NCBI GenBank assembly: GCA_015680685.1
Contig: MNCI01004706.1
Location: forward strand, 201,825 to 265,824
Source of the DNA: Gnetum montanum
Lineage: Eukaryota > Streptophyta > Gnetopsida > Gnetales > Gnetaceae
Direction: 5' to 3'
DNA: 64,000 bases
Shown: positions 11,388-23,249 of the stretch, in pieces
Layout: every line of letters begins with the position of its first letter
Numbering within the stretch: position 1 is the stretch's first letter
Program-made: the position numbers and the translations under genes
The notes under the pieces: model-generated
The model's database searches: none
Told to the model about the DNA's origin: nothing
What the model saw: the letters and a program-made list of their open reading frames with translations, nothing else

Positions 11388-12274
11388 TGATGAGCAGCAA
11401 GATACCTACACCCAACCATACGAATCATAAGTGTTCATGCATGATCTGATTGAATTTTGTAGACTTCGTAGTTTCAGTACACTAGTCTTCTAGGAAGTGA
11501 ACCTTGCCCTCAGGTCATTCCTTGTCTTCCCAATTACACTTATGAAGCACATGGTATGGTTAAGTGTAATGGAGGCATACGATTTTTATAGTTTTATGTT
11601 TTATAGTCCTGGTGCCTAAATAGAGAGAAAGTTAAGGTAATTTAATGGCTAATTCAATGTAACTAACCTATTGGTCTCTAGCTAGTTCTAACATAAGTAT
11701 CTAATCCTACTTTCCATATATGTCTTGAACCCATGTATCCATTGCTAGGTTACCAAGCGCTATGCTACTAGGTGCACCAAGCAATAACGCTACTAGGATT
11801 ACTAAGTGAATACATGTTATGTTCAAAGCAGTTATACTTATGTACTTAATCTATTTGGCTTATCTTGCTTAATTATCTTAATTAACTTAATTAATGGAAA
11901 ACATTGAATAAGTAATTAAAAGTGTGAAATGCATAAATGAAATATTTAATCTATCTAGAGTGCTGTAAGGTTTATTAAAAAGCTCATCTTTATTGCTGCA
12001 CACATTGTCATGCTCAAGAACAACATTACTCGAATAAAGATCCATACACTCAATGACTGCTACTACGGGCACTCAGGAAAAATATTCTAACTTTCAAATA
12101 AAAGAATTGCAAGAGATTTGCTACTACTATGAAAAATTGATCAATTGATGCCATAAATGTTGTTGGTGAGCTCATATTTATAGATCGGACTAGACCCCTA
12201 GGCGATGGAACTGCATTAATGTAATAGGTCTATGTCAACAAGGCCCAGTCAACACAACAAATTAGAACTTGGCA
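11388..12274 (-). repeat. 3' LTR of element A (887 bp)
   Basis: In plus coordinates it starts TGATGAGCAGCAAG and ends TTGGCA, followed directly by TACCCCCATGAATGAATG, the reverse complement of a polypurine tract. The terminus has decayed from the family's ACTCATCA. The minus-strand TATA box (GATCTATAAATATGAG) is at about 12171-12186. The U3 beyond it has the CATCG/TTGAC-type motifs, not GATATC. Paired repeats (GGTTACCAAGCGC and GGATTACTAAGTG) lie at about 11748-11808. Confidence 0.85.
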
Positions 12275-12300
12275 TACCCCCATGAATGAATGAAAACTCG
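12275..12300 (-). other. Polypurine tract region, element A
   Basis: On the minus strand this reads CATTCATTCATGGGGGTA against the LTR. The GGGGG core and the CATTCA..CATG context are shared with G, B and D. Confidence 0.65.
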
Positions 12301-12520
12301 TGCTTGAGTTCTTTAAAAAATTAGGAGGTATGGGATTATTTATTGATTCTAACATAAAAAAATAAAATAAGACAAAATGGACATAACAACTGAGTGCCCA
12401 ATGTATAGACCAACACATTACAAAAAATTACGATGTTCATGACACAAAATTGAACACCATGACATGATTCTTTAAAATTGGATAGCACATTATTTAATGG
12501 CATGAAGTTGGTGGAGAAGA

Positions 12521-15382
12521 TTAGACAGTCCCTGGTGGTGGTGGCTCCTAAGAATTTGAGGGACCTTCATTGGGTTTAGGCACATGTGATGGTAGAGGCG
12601 ATTATGGTTGTTCTGTTGTTGCTACTACTTTAGGTGGAAGGTGAAAAGCATCCAATAATGCCTTCATTTCTCTTCTTGACTCCTCGGATCATTCATGGTT
12701 CACGTAGCTTCATCGATGTGGGTTGGGGTTGGAACATCCCAAGGACAAGGAAAAATGAAGAAGAGCCCCTTCACAATGACAAACTAGGCTACGAATTACT
12801 TGCACTCAATGTTGAACGCTTGAAGTGTATCCTATAGTGCCTAGTAGTCATTCATTCTTTTGGCCAGGTTCTCCATGACTAATCTTTGGTTGGTGAATTT
12901 TACCTTGAGAACCTCAAGTTTAGCATTTGCAACTGCAAACTTTTGCTTTGTGTCTTTACTGATCTTGAACTCAACCTCATACAATAAGTATGAATTGGCC
13001 ACGTGCTTTTAAAGTTCAAATCATGGTTGTCTGGCAGTCAGCATCATCAGGTTTGCATAACAGAGATTAGATAGCTCCATGTAATCTATCATTTATTTAA
13101 TCTACAACTCCTTCATGCAAATTTTTGCCCTATTATAGGCATCAATCCCATTAACGATGGGTTGTCACACTTCTTTGCCTAGTTGGAGTTGCTGGAGGAA
13201 CTCATTAACTTTTACCTTCACTAGTTAGATATGCTTTTCATTCACCTCCTTTTGTAGGCCAACCTAGTCTCTGTAATGATTCTTAACTTTCTCAAATTTT
13301 AGAGCTTCATTCTTCTAGGTAGCAATTTCAATAGTTGACTTCTGACATAAGGCATAGACCTTCTCTAGAGAGAGTTTATGATTTTTCATTGCCAATCTCC
13401 TTAGTTTCATGTTTGCCCTAGAAAGCTGCTCTTGTTGTTGACGAATAAATTCTTCTAACTATTGTTTTTGCACATCAACATTCCACAAGCGATGATTTTC
13501 TATGGTCAAGGTCTCATTTTCTTAGCAAGTCTGCATCAAGTCCTTTCATATTGTGTGAGTGGTAGCTTCTACTATTGACTGATTAAAGACTATTGTTACC
13601 ATTTCACCCTCAACTTGCTTAAGTTGTTCTTAAAGTTGTTGAAAAGCTTCATCTTGTGTCAATGCAGGGTTGGTAAAAAGAGGGTTAGCAATTCGGGCAT
13701 TCAATTCAGCAACTTCCACAGCCAAGTGTTGATTATGTGCTTGAGTTATTTCAAGTTGCCCTTCTAAAATAAGGCACTTGCCCTTTACCTCTAGCAGCTC
13801 TGATTGGGTTGTAGTGATGATGTCTATAAAATCAAAGATATATGGAATTGGTTTCTTGATTCCCACCAGTCGGTCCAACAGTTTCTCATACTATGCTACA
13901 TTTAATATTCTACTAATTGCTCCGACAAATGTTTGCACATCTCTTAGTGAAAAAACATCTGGTTTAGGCACCATATGTGCATTTAATGCTTCAGAAATTC
14001 TATCAACAATTATCTCTATAGATGTCTCTTGCCGTTGGTGTTGCATCACCAATATGGTTGCCTCCTCACCCTTCTCCAAGTGCATCAAAAAAGAAGCAGC
14101 ATTCCCATAGATTTCTAGAAATAAAAGATGCTAAGAGAGAGACATCATCACCTCTTAGGCACTTGGATTTGACCTCGTAGGCAACTACATTCATTAGGCA
14201 GAAAACATTGATTTGCCCCCTTCATCTAGTTGATTGTATGAGCCACTTCTCTAAGGTGACTCATGGTCGGTCTGTACATAGATGGATCTCCACCACTAGT
14301 CCTTGCCTACTATTCTCATTGTTGCAAGAGTTGCTCTCAGAATTTTTGCATGTGTTCAACTATAGTGTAGGCCTTTGGTGTTTGCTCATGAGTAGGTGGT
14401 GGAGGTGGTCGTTATTGCTCCTCTTCTGTGGTCGTGGTAGGTGTCCTATTTTTCATCATTTTAGCCCATGAAGCAAAAAGAGCATGTCTGAGTATATTAT
14501 TTGCATAGTGGACTATCCCTGCCCTTTTGCATAGTTTTTAGATCAAACAAGGAAAGGGAAAGGTCTTTCTTCCATGTTCATTCTCCTTGAAATGCTTTTC
14601 TGTTGATAGATAGATTAGTTGTGGAAGATTTGCTAGAAAATTTCCACTTAGAGTAGCTCATGCTTGGGCAGAGAAGGTTGTCACCTTGTTGGGCCTTACA
14701 ATTAGATTGAGGTGGTAGGCTACTATCTTAAAATAGACTCGCCCTACCAATGTGAGCACACCAAATTCCTTGTGGTTAACCCCGAACACTGCTAGGTCCA
14801 CTCTTTCTTTGCTCTAGGGTTGCCTTATCTTGACAACTCTACCAATTATGTTCCTATGTCTAGTAGCCCAAGGACCTATGCAATGGCCTCCATTGAGTAG
14901 GACACTTGGATTTCCTTGATTTTCACAGCAGATCCTACTTTCCTATTATTGTAGAAGAGATACATTTCTTCCATGTACAACTCCTCACTGAAAGTGATGA
15001 TTGGCCACATGGGAGAGGCTTGTAATTGAGTTTTGACATCTTCTAGAGCCTCTTCAAGGAATGGTCCAAAATTCAATTCTTAGAGAACTTATCGTTGAAT
15101 TTCATGGTTCCCAATCATGTCAAGGTAGGCCTATGTGAGTGTGACTTCCAATCTAGGTATAGGGCCTAGCACTTCTCCTTGCTATGAATGTTTAGATGTG
15201 AATGCCTCCTCAGGAATCTATTAAACAAATTCCACCTTAACCTCATCTCTGAGAGGTCTTGTTGCATGGGTTACCTCAGCATGTTCATGACCATATTCTT
15301 GTTGGCCCCTTCCTCCTCTGGGTCACTTCTCTTGTGGTTGTGATGGTCCTTCCTCCTACGGTCTCTTTGGTCTTGGTGCCAT
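12521..15382 (-). pseudogene. Extra (third) ORF of element A, exon 2: long coiled-coil protein
   Basis: Starting at an ATG that follows directly on a splice-acceptor-like TGTGATTATAG, the frame reads MAPRPKRP, then a Gly/Arg-rich basic stretch (PRGGRGQQE), then a conserved segment (ELNFGPF..EALEDV and ASPMWPI, about 14876-15076) also present in B, C and D. About 400 residues rich in heptad-like Leu/Glu/Lys follow (best pieces 13630-13878 and 13891-14088), and it ends near EPPPPGTV at 12521. Several stops and a few shifts break it. It lies between integrase and 3' LTR, where Athila-type elements carry env-like ORFs, but I see no signal peptide or membrane segment, so I do not call it Env. Function unknown. 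Confidence 0.6.
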
Positions 15383-15686
15383 CTATAATCACACATAACA
15401 ATAGATTAGTAATTATTTTGTAACTCAAAATGATTGGAATACTTTATCTCATAAAGGAGTTATATTTTGCTAAGGTGTGATTATGGTTAGATGGATTAGA
15501 TAATTAATTAATTATTAATTATTAATTTAATCTTTGGTTTATCGAAGTTGTTGGAAGGGTTAAATTCTTCAAAAATTAATGATTTAATAACATTTACATC
15601 TTAATCCTTTGGGGGAGTTAGAGAAATTTTTAAAAAAATTTCATCAAACCCCTTGGGGTTTGCTACCCTCACAACTAAGAGCTTAC
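15383..15686 (-). other. Predicted intron of the extra ORF, element A (304 bp)
   Basis: On the minus strand the donor reads GGAG|GTAAGC and the acceptor TGTGATTATAG|ATGG. Element C has the same arrangement (GAAG|GTATGC and TCTAATCATAG|ATGG, 291 bp). The acceptor is also conserved in B (28058) and D (42524). Conservation at equal positions in independently decayed copies supports real splicing. Confidence 0.55.
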
Positions 15687-15795
15687 CTCCAATAACTGCA
15701 GGATCAAAGAACAGGGCGATTTGGATAAACAGTATGTGAGTTAGAGGCTTGGGAAGGTTTTGGGCTCTAAAAAATTGTAAAAACTTCTTGGGCAT
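15687..15795 (-). CDS. Exon 1 of the extra ORF, element A
   Basis: A 36-residue open stretch starts MPKKFLQFFRAQNLPKPL and ends at the predicted donor, within PAVIG. Element C has a matching exon (MNIFTNFLEPKFLP, 36755-36860). The ATG is only about 40 bp past the TATA box, so the leader would be very short. It may be a peptide-coding first exon or merely leader sequence, because exon 2 opens with its own ATG. Confidence 0.4.
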
Positions 15796-15831
15796 TATGG
15801 ATCAAATGTGAAAAATGCTAAGTGTTTGGTG

Positions 15832-15924
15832 GTATTTATAGTATTTTTGTACTACATCGATGGGGCCTTGTCGATGCACCTATTGACCACCTTTGACTTT
15901 TGTTGACTTGCATTGACTTGGTCA
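15832..15924 (-). promoter_or_regulatory. Internal U3-like promoter of element A (CATCGATG-type array and TATA)
   Basis: On the minus strand, GTCAA/GCATCGAC/CCATCGATG motifs (15924-15853) are followed by ACTATAAATACC (15843-15832) and, about 40 bp on, by the exon 1 ATG. The string GCATCGACAAGGCCCCAT matches GCATCGACATGGCCCCAT in the U3 of LTR E (22506) at all but one base. This is an LTR-type enhancer plus TATA located more than 3.5 kb from the LTR and aimed at the extra ORF. Confidence 0.55.
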
Positions 15925-18360
15925 AATCTTGAAAATTACAAAGAGTTCTTGAATGAAATTAGGGTTAAATGGAAGCCAAAATAGCCATGAACATGATTAA
16001 AATGTGAGAAGAGGATGTTGAAGTTCCAAAAATTAAGAAAATTAGGAAAAATAGTAAAAATGGGATGAAAAATAAGAGTTCAAGGGGCACAATGGAATAT
16101 GCGAAAGATAGGGTTGTAATGATTGCGAAGGTAATGGACTTAACTAACCAAACTAATAGATATGCAAGTGGGTCCTCGCCATAGCAAGCTCATGCCCTTG
16201 TTGCCCTTGCATAACACCAACTAAGGGGTTTGTGGGCCCCATAGTTGATTAATGGTCACGAAAAGTTAAGGACAATTGAAAAGAATCTATCCAAGAATTC
16301 CAACACATTGGACTAAGACATCGAGCACAACATAGAACCTAGCAGTGAGGTGAGTTATGGTAGCATAAATGAATGATTGAGAAGGTGGAATGGAATCTTG
16401 AATTAAGGTCATAAGAAGTCCCTTGTGGAATAGGTGTTTAAAAATGGCCTAAGAAGATCCAACCATAGTCTAGACCAAAACCAACCTCTTTTAGTGACTT
16501 TGCATCACCACTCCAAGATCAATCAACCACTTAAGACACAAGAGTGCTCCCACATAACAACCACCGTTCCATAAAGAGAAGAAAAGAGAAGTAGAAAGTG
16601 ATAGAGGACCTTAGTTTGATGGACCTTCAATCATGGGTGCATGTCTTTTTAGTCCCATATCCAATGCTTGTAGCTCATTTTATTTGTCTAAGGGGTGTGC
16701 TTTGAATTTCCATCTTTCTTTCTTTTTTAAGATTTTTTTTGGATGGGAACCACACCATGGAAAGACTTTATTTGACTTTGTTTCAGTGGTTGGAATGGAA
16801 TAGTAAGAAGTCCATGAAAAACACTCAAGAACTCAAGCAAGTAGAAGAGTACAAGAAGTATTGAGTCCCTTTGAAGTCACACCCTCTACAAACCTTTGAA
16901 TGCTTCTTAATTCCAGAACCACCAACGTCACCAATTAATTAAAAGTTTCTTTAATGGAAGGGACCTCAGACTCCCAGAATAAGGAAAATCATAGAGTTTA
17001 TTGGATGGGCGGATTACCTAGACTCACGACCTACTCCAAGAAAAGTAAACCATGTCGTAGTTGTTAGACATCAAAAATTCAAAAATAGAAACCAGACATC
17101 AATAATCACAACATTAAGCACAACCCATCATTAGTAAACAACAATAGTGGTGTTGTGTCTTATTGATGAGTAGCGAGGTACCCCTACACTCAACCATACA
17201 AATACGAGCATTTCACACACAATCCAGTCAAATTATAAGGACTAAGTGCTTATGCGCCCTTGTGGAACAAGGATGAGTTGGTTGATCATTGTCTTCCCAA
17301 ACTTACTTGTATGTCACAGTTGTATGGTTAAGTAAGCTTGAGACATTTGATTTTTATAGCTTTTATTTTTGATATCCTGTGTTAGTAAGGGAGGAGAGAG
17401 AGATAACTAAGTGACTAATTTAACTTAATTACTCATTAACTAGACTTTGATTAATCCTAACACCAGTATCTGTTCTCACTTGCTGTACACATCCTAAACC
17501 AGTGCAACACTACTAGGATTAGCAAACGCTAATCGTTACTAGGTTACTAAGTGTTACACACATGCTCGAAGTGATCGTACTGAGTGTATTTACTTAGGAG
17601 AGTTGTAGGGTGAGAGAGAATCATTAATTAACTAAGAAAGAATTTAATAATATTAATTAACACTAATTAATCTATTCTAGATGTTGCATGGTTTATCATA
17701 AAGTTCATCTTTATTGCCATACACAAGGTATGATCAGGTACACAATGCTCGAATAAAGATTCGTTCACTTGATGACTCCTACTGCAGGCACACAGAAATA
17801 ATTCTAACTCTAGAAGGGAGAAAAGGAAAGAGTTTGGCTAAGGGACTAACTATTTAATGAAAAACCAAGGGCACCTACCTCTTATTTATAGGCAAGAAGG
17901 CAAGTCTTGATATCGGGTATTTGACATCGCATGGTAGGCTTCGATATCACAGATGCGATATCGCGGATGTGATATCGCGATTCATCACTTGTGGCAATAA
18001 ACCACTTTTATTAGCAAAAATAATGAAGAGTCTTAGTTAAAATAAAATAAAATAAAACAATGTAAAATATATAAGGAATTGTAAAATAATCAAGAAAGGT
18101 TCAAAAATACAAATGATGATGCAAAATTGGGAAAAATTTAGAAAATCAAAAATTTGTAAAATAAATAACTTGTAAAATCAAAAACATGGAAAACAAAAGT
18201 TAGAAAAAATTGAGAAGCCATATGGATTGTTAACACAGATGGCCATCTTTCCCACTATTGAGTTAGAAGGAGGAGATTCAAAGAATGGAATGTGGTTGTC
18301 CATCCATCAAGGTGGTAGTTGCACTAGCTTATCTTATCTCTAGGAAAGGTTTCGCTTGTT
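15925..18360. other. Conserved region without ORFs between integrase and internal promoter, element A
   Basis: Apart from the solo LTR inside it, this stretch has no credible frame. Still, pieces such as CAAGTGGGTCCTCGCCATAGCAAG (16160) recur in B (28992), C (37276) and D (43350) in the same order, next to TGCCCTTGCAT. An A-rich block (18010-18200; T-rich in element orientation) directly follows the integrase end and is also shared by B, C and D. Roles in RNA processing or packaging are possible but not shown. Confidence 0.5.
17164..17987 (-). repeat. Solo LTR of the B/D subfamily inside element A (824 bp)
   Basis: It starts TGATGAGTAGCGAGG and ends GCGATTCATCA. The flanking five bases are CTTAT (17159-17163) and CTTGT (17988-17992), a target site duplication with one change. 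The U3 has four GATATC sites (17908-17978) and the minus-strand TATA is CCTATAAATAAG (17881-17892). Neither primer binding site nor polypurine tract flanks it, so it is a solo LTR left after recombination between two LTRs. Confidence 0.85.
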
Positions 18361-18379
18361 GGATGTTTATTAATTTCTT

Positions 18380-21300
18380 TTGACTTGGGCTTTTAGGCTT
18401 GTAGATCAACATGGTCCTAGAGGAAAAGGTTTGATCAATTATATAGGATCCCTCTCAAAATGTTTGGAATTTTTTCTTCTATGGGACATGTGTGGGGTTC
18501 CAATAGAGAGAATTATCTCTTGGTTGGATTTTTACTTTTTGTATTTTGAGGTCATGACATTGCTTGTTGAATGCCTTGTGCACCTCATTCAAAGATAGGG
18601 TCATAAATCTATTTTCATCTAGCACATTTAGGTTGATCAATCTTTCTTTCTATGCTAGAGTTAGGTCAAGATTTAGATCATAGGTTGTTGAGAGTGTATA
18701 AAGATCATACTAGATCAAGAGCATTGGAAGATTTTCATACACCAACACATAGGGAGAGTAGCCAATAGGGAATTTCCATGTTAAGTGATAGGCCTAAAGA
18801 GCATTGTTGATTTTGGTGCTCCAATCTCTCTTATATTTGCTTATGGTTCTTGTTAAGATCTTTTTCATCTCTCGATTAGTTACCTTTACTTGACCATTGG
18901 CTTGGGGGTGATAGGGTGTTGTTAATTTATGTTCAACCCCCAAGAATTGCATTAACTTTCTAATAGTGGCACTTGTGAAATGAGTTTCATTGTCAGAAAT
19001 TAGTGCACATGGCACCCCAAACTTGTTTACAACATTTTTTTGTATGGATCTAGTAGTAGTGGATGATGTACAGTCAATAATGGCTACTACTTATACTTAT
19101 TTTATGTAATAGTCAACTGCTATGATGATATATGCTTTTCTATTGGACATGGGTGTGATGGGACCCATGAAGTCAATGCTCCATATGTTGAAAGGTTCTA
19201 GTGGTTGAAACCATTATTGAGGATCTTCCATTCGAGCTATCATCCCACCATCTCATTGACAACATTTACAAGATCAGACAAACTAGTGGGCATCCCTAAA
19301 AATTGTAGGCCAATAGTATCCTACCATCAAGATTTTTATGGTTATGCACCTCCCTACATAGTGGCCTCTACAAGGTCCTTCATGAGCATCTTGGAAAATG
19401 CACAATTGATCTTCATCAAGGACACATTAATGAATCAAGCCATTAGCACACACCTTATAGAGGTGTTCATTGATTTCTATGAAGTATTTGGCTTGATGAA
19501 GAAATTTTTGTTTCTTTCTAAAGTCAAGATCTTGTGACATCTTTTGAGTAAAAAGATAGATGAAAATGCCATTATACTAGGTTGTTTTTGTGGATTTTTG
19601 ATCGTTAATTGTAGTAGTAAAGAGTAGTTCATATAGAAATTAATTAGAGATTGGACTTTCCTCTTCTTTGTTGTCCCATAGTAATTGAGAAAGGTGGTTA
19701 GCAATCACATTTTTGATCCCTTCTTGATCTACCATTGTGAGATCAAATTATTACAAGATCACAAGCCACTGTGTAATATGAGGGCTTACCAATGGCTTGT
19801 TCATGAGGGAGCAAATTACACTATGGTCTGTGTGTACAAATACTTTGTAACCAAGCACATAGTACCTAAACTTCTCAAGAGCATACACCACTACCATTAA
19901 TTCTTTCTTTGTGGTGATGCAATTTAATTATGCTCCCACAATGCTTCAACTTGGTAGTGGATGTAGTATGGATGTTTCTTATCATTCAACTGCGTGAGCA
20001 CTACTTCCAAGGCATAGTTAGATGCATCTATCATGATGTAAAAGGGTTACCCCTCATATGGTCTCTCCGTCATTGCAGGGACGACATCCCATAGCAGATG
20101 TAGAATTGGTGTTTCTACAAGTTTATCCTTTAACCGTTGGAATTTTTGTTCACATTACCTAGTCCAAATGAAAGGTGCATCTTTCTTTGTAAGCTCTACC
20201 AACGATTTTGCGATCTTAGAGAAATTCTCTATGAATCGCTGGTAGTAGCTAGTATGTCCAAGGAATGATTTGACATCTTTTACTATCTTTAGTTGACATG
20301 TAATTTCTTGGATGATCCTTATCTTCGTTAGGTCTACCTCAATCCATTTTTGTAAAATTTGGTGGATCATGAGATGACTCTTCTACCAATTAAGCCATAG
20401 GTTTGTTTCCATACATCTTTCTAGTACTTGCTTTAGGTGATCCAAGGCTTGTTCAAATGTAGCTCCATAAGTGGAGAAGTCATCCATTAAAACTTCCACA
20501 CCACTACTGATTTACTATTGAAAAATATTAAGGACTAGGCATTGAAATGTTGTAGGGGAATTGCATAGACCAAATGGCATATTACATTATGCAAAAGTCC
20601 CCTTGGGGCTTGTGAATGATGTCTTGGCTTGATATTCTGATGCAATTTGGATTTGGTTATAGCCACTATAACCATCCAAGAAGATATAATAGCAGTGCCT
20701 AGATATGGTGTCCAACACTTGAACCACAAATGACAATGGAAAATGATCTTTAAATGTTTCCATGTTCAATAGCCTGAAATCGATACAAACCCACCATTTG
20801 CCACCTTTCTTTATACAACTATGAGTGGACTAATCCACTCACTATCCATGATGGGATAGATGAACCCTACCTTGAGGAGTTGTTATATTTCCTTCTTAAT
20901 GATTTGTTTCAGTTTGGGGTTTAGCCATCTTTTTTGGATATCTTCTTAGCTTCATGGTTGGATCAGTGTAAATACGATGTTGGCATATCCTTGGATTGAT
21001 TCTTGTTAGCTTGAGATACGACCAAGCAAAGGTTGTTGACCATTTTTTAACCATCTTTAACATCTTCTCATTTTGTGCAAGAGCAAGTTTAGCATTGATC
21101 ATAATCAGCTTACCATTATTTAAGAATGCATACTCCATGTCAGTTGGTAGAGTTTTCAATTCTAGGGCTCCCACCTAAAGTTATTAGGGTTTTCCAACTC
21201 TCCCTAATAGGTATCATCATCTTCATCAGAGAATTAGGAATGAACTTGTGCAAGTTTATCCATGCTTTCAACATAAGTACATGTTAGGTTCTTAGTTGGT

Positions 21301-21900
21301 TCCATGCATAATGTGCTACTTTTTGAGTCAGCTATTAGCCACTGGGTGTCCTATTTTTTTATGGCTACTGCGTATAGACATCTTTGAATATCAATCTCTT
21401 GTACACACTAAGTGCATACTTTAATATATGTACTTTTGATGGACCAAATCTTTTGCACGTAATTGCACTCATTATCACTATATGCAATGCATGGAATACA
21501 CTTCTTCTCCACCTTTTCAAATTCATTCTCCTTAGAGATTTCTAAGGAGAGGTCCCTTATGCCTATACGTGCATAGACCATGCTTAACCACACTCTTTCC
21601 ATAATGATGGGGAAGTATCCTTTGTAGTTCTCAACTTTGATCACTAGAAAATTAGCAAGATAGGACCACCCACAAACTATGGTCATAATATCCTCTATTA
21701 ATCCTAGAGGGATAGTAATTGATTGGTTAGCCAATTCCAAATGAATGTTGCTCTTCTTGAGAGGTGATAGGTTCCAAGATTTGAACATGTCATGGGAGAT
21801 GAAGATGAGATTGACACTGGAACTAGAGTCAAGAAGAGCATGGACCATGTCCAATGATTTGTAGGTAAATGAGTGGACTTCCTGGGTCAAATATTTTCAT
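18380..21900 (-). pseudogene. pol of element A: protease, RT, RNase H, integrase (decayed)
   Basis: Protease: 21890-21408, an open frame of 160 aa; ALLDSSSSVNLI holds the active-site Asp (residue 21) but has DSS for the usual DSG/DTG. RT: about 20830-20130, with KDHFPL, FLDGYSGYNQI and the catalytic MDD in LMDDFSTYG (20461-20510), then FLGHTSYYQRF. RNase H: about 20130-19300, poorly preserved. Integrase: WSIDFMGPI near 19170, LISDNETHF at 19003, then AYHLTWKFP near 18790. The third catalytic residue of the D,D-35-E triad is Lys (NGQVKV, residue 44 of the frame at 19015-18794), exactly 35 residues after the second Asp. Many stops and shifts make it non-functional. Confidence 0.85.
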
Positions 21901-22419
21901 GGGAAGATTTCTAGCCTTGATCCAATTGGAAACAACATGAGTTAACATGATAGTCCAGATCCAAGGTGACACTTGGTTTGAAGGGCACTTAAAGATATTT
22001 GATGTAAAGGATGAGGGTATTGGAGATGCAAGGTGATTAGCCATACTATGTTGTGAGGGTTGGAGAGGACTATTGGGTCAAAAGAAGGATCTTTTTCAAA
22101 ATTGATTATCTAGACCACTTAGCTGGAAAGCTGATTATGAATTATAGCCCTTGTAACATTTCGTTGCTACAGTTGTGGAGGAATCTCACTTTGCATGGAT
22201 GGAGTAGGAGGTAACTAGGTTTAGGGAGGAGGTATGTACATAGATGGATGTAGAGGCTAATATGGATGTGGGTTTTCTCCTTGAGTAGATGGTGAATGTA
22301 TTCAGTGGTACTTTGGAGGGTAATAATGATGCTAAAATGAGGCATAACTTACAGAACTTCTTAGAGAGACGAGTTGTGGAACATAGTGCTAATATGGATC
22401 TGGTTGCTTATAAGGGTAC
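21901..22419 (-). pseudogene. gag tail of element A (Pro/Tyr/Ser-rich)
   Basis: The minus strand upstream of protease has short frames rich in Pro, Ser, His and Tyr (for example 22142-22345 and 21829-22044). The last bases before 22420 align with sequence at 48800-48860 in C and near 2310 in F. The capsid part is missing because the element is cut off at 22419. Confidence 0.5.
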
Positions 22420-23249
22420 TGATGAAGTGTTAAATAGTCGATGTGTCAACTAGGCTATGTATACATGGCCGCATCAACGTAGCCCCGTTGATGCATTCCT
22501 CCATGCATCGACATGGCCCCATTTACATGGAGCCTATTTCGGCCTATAAATAAGTGGGCTTTCACCACACTTAGGTACCTTTTTGGCAGTTGTAGCAAAG
22601 CTCTTGTAGTTTGTTTTCACAAGAGTTAGAATATTTTTCAAGTTCCCATAGTAGGTGTAGGAAAGGTGTCCAACTATTTATTCGAGTGCTGATGTACCTG
22701 AGCCCATTGGCGTGAAGGACAATAAAGACGAACTTTTGAAGAATTCCTTCCAGTAATTGGACTTAGTCATTTGATGCATTTAATAGTTTAATATTTTTAT
22801 AATTTAATAATTCCTTAAGTTTCTATTGTTATTATTTCAATTTCTATCGCTCTTTCATAGTTCATAGAAACCATAAGTACGACCATCTCGAACGTAAATC
22901 CAACACTTGGCAACCTAGCAACGCTTAACTTCTGGCAACCTAGTTGTAGTAAGGGGATGCTCAAGATGTGCCCGGAAGATGGGACTAGATACTTTTTCTC
23001 AGAAGAGTTAAGATATAGATTAGAATAATTATATATAACATAATATTCCATTCCTTACTTTCCATTCCAAGGATTAGATGCTAGAAGATAAAGTAAAAAG
23101 CCATAAAAATCATTAGCCTCAATCTCACTTAACCATCACAATCAAAACATCACAAGTGAGGTTAGGAAGATAATGACCATTCTAACACAAGGTTTTTCTT
23201 GTTAGGCTCTGGTGTATGCAAAGTTCTTATGGTCTATGGAATTCATGCA
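22420..23249 (+). repeat. LTR E, plus strand, truncated at its 3' end
   Basis: It begins TGATGAAGTGTTAAATAGTC and reads on the plus strand: CATCGA/TTGATG motifs (22435-22530), TATA box CCTATAAATAAG (22543-22554), AATAAA (22721-22726), and a truncated U5 that still aligns with LTR G up to TCTATGGAATTC (about 23232-23243). The last 80-100 bp, including the CATCA terminus, are missing and LINE-like sequence follows. No polypurine tract precedes it, so it was a 5' LTR or a solo LTR inserted in element A. Confidence 0.75.

Larger units (their letters stand above)
11388..22419 (-). mobile_element. Element A: Athila/Tat-like Ty3/gypsy, 5' end lost
   Basis: In minus-strand order from 22419: tail of gag, protease, RT, RNase H, integrase, a 2.4-kb region without ORFs, an internal promoter-like array, an extra spliced coiled-coil ORF, polypurine tract, 3' LTR. 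The RT segments KDHFPL, FLDGYSGYNQI and MPFGLCN followed by MDDFSTYG are characteristic of the Athila/Tat side of plant gypsy elements. The 5' LTR and most of gag are gone; the sequence changes at 22420 into a plus-strand LTR (E). A solo LTR interrupts it at 17164-17987. The 5 bp before its 3' LTR are AGATG; the partner copy is lost. Confidence 0.85.

Noticed and set aside
18380-18598. 72-aa plus-strand frame opposite the integrase C-terminus
   Set aside because: Antisense shadow of the integrase end of element A.
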